DNA of 64,000 nt from Chloroflexota bacterium (lineage in GTDB: Bacteria; Chloroflexota; Dehalococcoidia; Tepidiformales; Tepidiformaceae), in the NCBI GenBank assembly GCA_016234445.1, contig JACRBT010000001.1, positions 248,001-312,000 of the forward strand. The letters are read 5' to 3'. Position 1 is the stretch's first letter, and every line of letters begins with the position of its first letter. A program made the position numbers and the translations under genes. The notes beneath the pieces were generated by a model. That model had not been told where the DNA came from and ran no database searches. It worked only from the letters and a program-made list of their open reading frames with translations. This document shows positions 60,754-64,000 of the stretch, one piece after another.

Positions 60754-61704
60754 TTACCCTCTCCTCGTCCCGACCCGGACGCGGGGGTCGATGATGGCGT
60801 AGGAGACGTCGATGACGATGTTGGCGATGACGAAAAGGGTGGAGCCGAAGAGGACCAGGGCGAGGACCACGTCGAAGTCGGGGGCGGTGACCGCGGCGAG
60901 GGATTCGCGGGCGATGCCGGGGATGCCGAAGTACTGCTCCGTGAAGAGCGCGCCGGCCGTGATCCCGGGGAGGGAGAGTCCGATGACCGTGATCATCGGG
61001 AGGAGGGCGTTGCGGGTGATGTGGGTGATCACGATAGTCCGCTCTCGCAGGCCCTTGGCACGCGCCGTCCGCACGTAGTCCTCGGCCATGACGCTGATGA
61101 CGGAAGCGCGCATGAAGCGGGCGACCCCTGCCACGCCCGGGAGGGACATGATCACCACCGGGAGAATGGCGTTCGGGCTCCAGACGCCCTCCCAGCCGAG
61201 CCCGACCCAGCCCATCTTCACAGCCAGGTAGTACTGGGCGATGGGGATGACGACGAAGGCAGGGACGGCGTCGAGCGCCAGCCAGAAGCTGATCGTCAGG
61301 GGGTCGAGGAAGGTCCCCCGGGCGAGGGCGGCGTAGACCCCGATGGGGATGCCGAGGGCGAACGTGATGACGAGGGCCATGGCCCCAAGCTGGCTCGACA
61401 CCTTGATCTTCGGCCAGATGACTTCCGAGACGGTGAAGCCCTGGTGGCGGGTGGAGACGCCAAGGTCGCCGTGGGAGAGGTTCTGCATGTACTTGACGTA
61501 CTGGATGTAGACGGGCTCGTCGTAGCCGTACTTCTTGCGCACGGCCGCTGCCGTCTCGTCGTTGTAGCGCGTGCCCATGAGGCTATCGACCGGGTCCCCG
61601 GGGGCGAGCCGGAGGACCCAGAAGACGATGATCGAGATGGCGAAGAGGACAGGGATCGCCCAGAGCACACGCCGGATGGTGTAGGCCAGCAGCCCCGGTC
61701 CCAT
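60754..61704 (-). CDS. ABC transporter permease, DppB/OppB type
   Basis: 316 residues with six membrane helices. The start LLAYTIRRVLWAIPVLFAISIIVF and LAPGDPVDSLM are typical of DppB/OppB. The cytoplasmic EAA-like loop is DYVRTARAKGLRERTIVITHITRNALLP. It pairs with DppC to move peptides or related solutes. It lies 9 nt from the SBP stop. Confidence 0.93.
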   Translation of the reverse strand: MGPGLLAYTIRRVLWAIPVLFAISIIVFWVLRLAPGDPVDSLMGTRYNDETAAAVRKKYGYDEPVYIQYVKYMQNLSHGDLGVSTRHQGFTVSEVIWPKIKVSSQLGAMALVITFALGIPIGVYAALARGTFLDPLTISFWLALDAVPAFVVIPIAQYYLAVKMGWVGLGWEGVWSPNAILPVVIMSLPGVAGVARFMRASVISVMAEDYVRTARAKGLRERTIVITHITRNALLPMITVIGLSLPGITAGALFTEQYFGIPGIARESLAAVTAPDFDVVLALVLFGSTLFVIANIVIDVSYAIIDPRVRVGTRRG

Positions 61705-61713
61705 GCGCGAACC

Positions 61714-63384
61714 TTACTTCTTTGTCGTGTCGATTTCGACGTACCGGTACTTGGGGATCGGGATGGGCGCGCTCGGCCAGTTCTTCACGCAGTCCTTGAC
61801 CAGGTAGTGCGCGACTCCCCAGAACTGGGGGATGACCACGGCGTCGTCCAGGATCTTCTGCTCGGCGTCGTTGTACATCGCCAGCCGCTTCGTCCGGTCG
61901 CGCTCGCTCCGGGCCTGGTCGAGGAGCCGGTCGACATCGGGGTTGGCATAGTTGAGGACGTTGAGGTCGCTCGATCCGCTGAAGAGCTTGCCGATGAAGT
62001 TCTCGGGGTCAGGGTAGTCAGCGATCCAGCCGTCCGCGAGCACCTGGAAGGTCTTCTTCTTGCGCTCGCGAAGGTAGGCTGAGGGGTCGATGCCCTGGAG
62101 GTCGACTGTGACGCCGAGGACATCCTGCCAGTCGGCCTGGAGCGCTTCGAGGAGGTCGCCGCCGCCACCGGCGGCGCCGGAGTACTTCAGGGTGATGGCC
62201 GGCATCTTGCCCGCGTACTTCGACTCGGCGATGAGTTGCTTCGCCTTCACCGGGTCGTACTTGTAGCCCGCGATGCTCTCCTTGTAGCCGGGCATCTCAG
62301 GGGGAAGGACCCCGTCGGCCACGCGGAGGGCGTTGAAGAAGAGGTTCTCGTTGATGTTCTTGTAGTCGACGGCCATGGCGAAGGCCTGGCGGACCTTGGG
62401 GTCGTCGAAGGGCGCCTGTTTCACGTTGAAAGCGATGTAGGAGAGGCTCATCTCCGGCTGGGGCTTGTAGAACTGGCTGAGCGGGCTGTTGCCAGCCTTC
62501 ACCGCGTCCAGCTGGAGGAGCGGGACGCCGGCAACGTGGATTTCGTCGTTTTCGAAGCGGGTGGAGACGGAGCCACCACCAAGCTCGAAGATGACCTCGT
62601 CGACTTTCGCGACGCCGAGGTGGTAACGGTCGTTCCGGACCAGGCGGATGCGCTCGGCGGCCTTGAATTCGGCGACGCGGAAGGGACCGGTGCCGTTCGG
62701 CTTCTGGGTCCAGTTGCGGGGGCTGGTCTTGATCTGCTCCTTGTCGACCACGTAGGCGACGGGGTAGGTCAGCTCGGCGAGGAAGAAGTCCTCCGGCTCT
62801 TCGAGCTCGATCTGGAGCGTCTTCTCGTCGATGACGCGGACGCCCTTGACCTCCGTGGCCTTGTTGGCGAAGCGCTCCTTCACGCCGACGATGCCGCCAA
62901 GGTAGGGGAGAACCTGGAGCGAAGCGTTCGCGGGGTCGGCGGCGCGTTCGAGGCTGTACTTGAAGTCGTCGGCCGTCACCCGGCGGCCGTTGTGGAAGAC
63001 GACGTCCTGGCGGAGGTGGAAGGTGTAGGTCTTGCCGTCCGGGGAGATGTCCCACTTTTCGGCGATGTCGGGCTTGACGTTCAGCTGGAGGTCGAGGGTG
63101 ACGAGCCCGCCGAAGATCTCGGCGACGTATTCGGCCGTCGACACGTCGCCGACCTGGATGGGATCGAGGACGGTGTTCGGTTCGTCGCCCGGGATGATGA
63201 GGACGTTGCCCCCACAGATCCCGCCGGCGGTCTTCCTGGTGGGGGTCGGCTTGTCGTCAGTGGCGCCGGAGCTGTCGTCGCCGCCGGAGCTGGCGAGGAC
63301 AACAACGAAGACTACCCCCACCGCGAGGATGAGGACGGCAACGAAGCCCATCATGAGCGTTAGGGTTCGGTTCGACATGGTCAC
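61714..63384 (-). CDS. Family-5 extracellular solute-binding protein
   Basis: 556 residues. A membrane anchor at about 8-31 (LMMGFVAVLILAVGVVFVVVLA) without a lipobox, a Ser/Asp/Gly/Thr linker, then the SBP fold: EPNTVLDPIQVGDVSTAEYVAEIFGGLV, YTFHLRQDVVFHNGRRVTADDFKYSLERA, GTGPFRVAEF. It supplies substrate to the adjacent DppB-DppC pair. A second SBP of the same family is at 31 kb. Specificity is unknown. Confidence 0.92.
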   Translation of the reverse strand: MTMSNRTLTLMMGFVAVLILAVGVVFVVVLASSGGDDSSGATDDKPTPTRKTAGGICGGNVLIIPGDEPNTVLDPIQVGDVSTAEYVAEIFGGLVTLDLQLNVKPDIAEKWDISPDGKTYTFHLRQDVVFHNGRRVTADDFKYSLERAADPANASLQVLPYLGGIVGVKERFANKATEVKGVRVIDEKTLQIELEEPEDFFLAELTYPVAYVVDKEQIKTSPRNWTQKPNGTGPFRVAEFKAAERIRLVRNDRYHLGVAKVDEVIFELGGGSVSTRFENDEIHVAGVPLLQLDAVKAGNSPLSQFYKPQPEMSLSYIAFNVKQAPFDDPKVRQAFAMAVDYKNINENLFFNALRVADGVLPPEMPGYKESIAGYKYDPVKAKQLIAESKYAGKMPAITLKYSGAAGGGGDLLEALQADWQDVLGVTVDLQGIDPSAYLRERKKKTFQVLADGWIADYPDPENFIGKLFSGSSDLNVLNYANPDVDRLLDQARSERDRTKRLAMYNDAEQKILDDAVVIPQFWGVAHYLVKDCVKNWPSAPIPIPKYRYVEIDTTKK

Positions 63385-63531
63385 CTGCCGGGCGGCGAAT
63401 CAGTTTGTGAAGGATACGCTGGAGACGCCGTCCCCGATGGCTGCCATGGGGGCGCGGCGAAGCTTCAGGGAAAGATAACGCTTCCGGGCGTCGCACGGGA
63501 ATCGGGCAACGCCCGGAGCGGCAAGGACGGT

Positions 63532-64000
63532 TTACCGCGACGGCTCTTCGGCGAGCCGCAGCCCCAGTTCCGCCAGCTGGGCCGCATCCACGGGAGTGGG
63601 CGAGCCCATCAGCGGATCCCCGCCCGAAGACGCCTTGGGGAAGGCGATGACGTCGCGGATGTTGTCGGTCCCGGCGAGGGTCATGATCAGGCGGTCGATC
63701 CCGGCGCCGACTCCGCCCTCGGGCGGGGTACCGTATTCGAGTGCGTCGAGGACAACCCCGAAGCGGTCCTGCTGCTCCTCTTTCGTATAGCCCATGAGCC
63801 CGAAGACCCGCTCCTGGTCGGAGCGGTTATTGATCCGGATGGAGCCGCCGCCAACCTCGGCGCCGTTGCAGACGAGGTCGTACTGGTAGGAGGCGGCGCG
63901 CCCGGGATCGGTGTCGAGGAGCGCCCGCTCCGATTCGGGGAAGCCGCAGAAGGGGTTGTGGGTGGCATCCCAGCGCTCTTCTTCCGGCCGCCATTCCAGG
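63532..64000 (-). CDS. aspS: Aspartyl-tRNA synthetase, C-terminal part (cut by window edge)
   Basis: 156 codons of the C-terminal end are visible. Class II motif 3 is in [17 protein letters not shown], and earlier [20 protein letters not shown] and [17 protein letters not shown] are the usual AspRS active-site blocks. The end [32 protein letters not shown] is typical. The N-terminal anticodon domain lies outside. The Asn-linked role with GatCAB is possible but not shown. Confidence 0.93.
   Translation of the reverse strand, partial: LEWRPEEERWDATHNPFCGFPESERALLDTDPGRAASYQYDLVCNGAEVGGGSIRINNRSDQERVFGLMGYTKEEQQDRFGVVLDALEYGTPPEGGVGAGIDRLIMTLAGTDNIRDVIAFPKASSGGDPLMGSPTPVDAAQLAELGLRLAEEPSR

Overview
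The window is a GC-rich, gene-dense bacterial chromosome segment. Gene content points to a Chloroflexota lineage, probably Dehalococcoidia/Tepidiforma-like. Evidence: a split cytochrome b6-type bc operon with a Tat-exported Rieske protein, actinobacterial-style MutY, the tlyA-nadK-recN order, family-5 solute-binding proteins, the indirect Gln-tRNA route, and DUF4389 membrane proteins. No lineage was confirmed by a search. There is no prophage, insertion sequence or CRISPR array. Most genes are housekeeping, in short operons with 1-8 nt overlaps, often with GTG or TTG starts.

Layout. 1-8.2 kb: an edge-truncated cupredoxin, an NylC/DmpA-type peptidase, mutM and divergent ruvA, a lipoprotein, a circularly permuted DsbA-like membrane protein, a phosphatase, an M16 peptidase and a DUF433/DUF5615 toxin-antitoxin pair. 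8.3-17.8 kb: purL and purQ separated by two DUF4389 genes, a PgpH-type 7TM-HD phosphodiesterase, a HAD hydrolase, yqeY and rpsU. 17.9-22.7 kb: two tiny zinc-ribbon-like paralogues, then a five-gene bc operon: a 39-residue membrane peptide, cytochrome b6-like, subunit IV-like, Rieske, and a cytochrome c-LysM-cupredoxin fusion. 22.9-30 kb: glycosyltransferase, cyclophilin, HAD, DinB, mutY, queA and rlmN. 30-38.5 kb: the yvcK-secG-SBP-fmt-rlmN operon, gatB, and a GtrA/GT39 pair. 38.6-41.5 kb: a selenocysteine-containing selD (in-frame UGA), a geranylgeranyl-reductase-like flavoprotein and nth. 41.6-47.7 kb: membrane genes, a zincin, and lspA-rluD-gltX-tRNA-Gln. 47.8-56.4 kb: SuoX/YedY-like enzyme, ridA, tlyA-nadK-recN, ybaK plus a UbiA-type decaprenyl-phosphate phosphoribosyltransferase, a VOC protein, and an alcohol dehydrogenase divergent from a TetR regulator. 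56.4-64 kb: tig-clpP-clpX, an SBP-DppB-DppC transporter, and the 3' end of aspS.

Three loci stand out. First, selD carries Sec at its catalytic position with a SECIS-like hairpin just after the UGA, so the organism should decode selenocysteine. Second, the bc operon ends in one protein joining haem c, about five LysM modules and a type-1 copper domain, which suggests a wall-associated electron wire. Third, the DsbA-like protein carries the C-terminal half of the fold before the CPFC half, the order expected of a circular permutant.

Several GC-rich hairpins share a GCCCGG core and sit at gene ends. A second class of C-rich palindromic repeat occurs twice between genes. The long antisense ORFs opposite purL, pgpH, the SBPs and others are compositional shadows and are not annotated.
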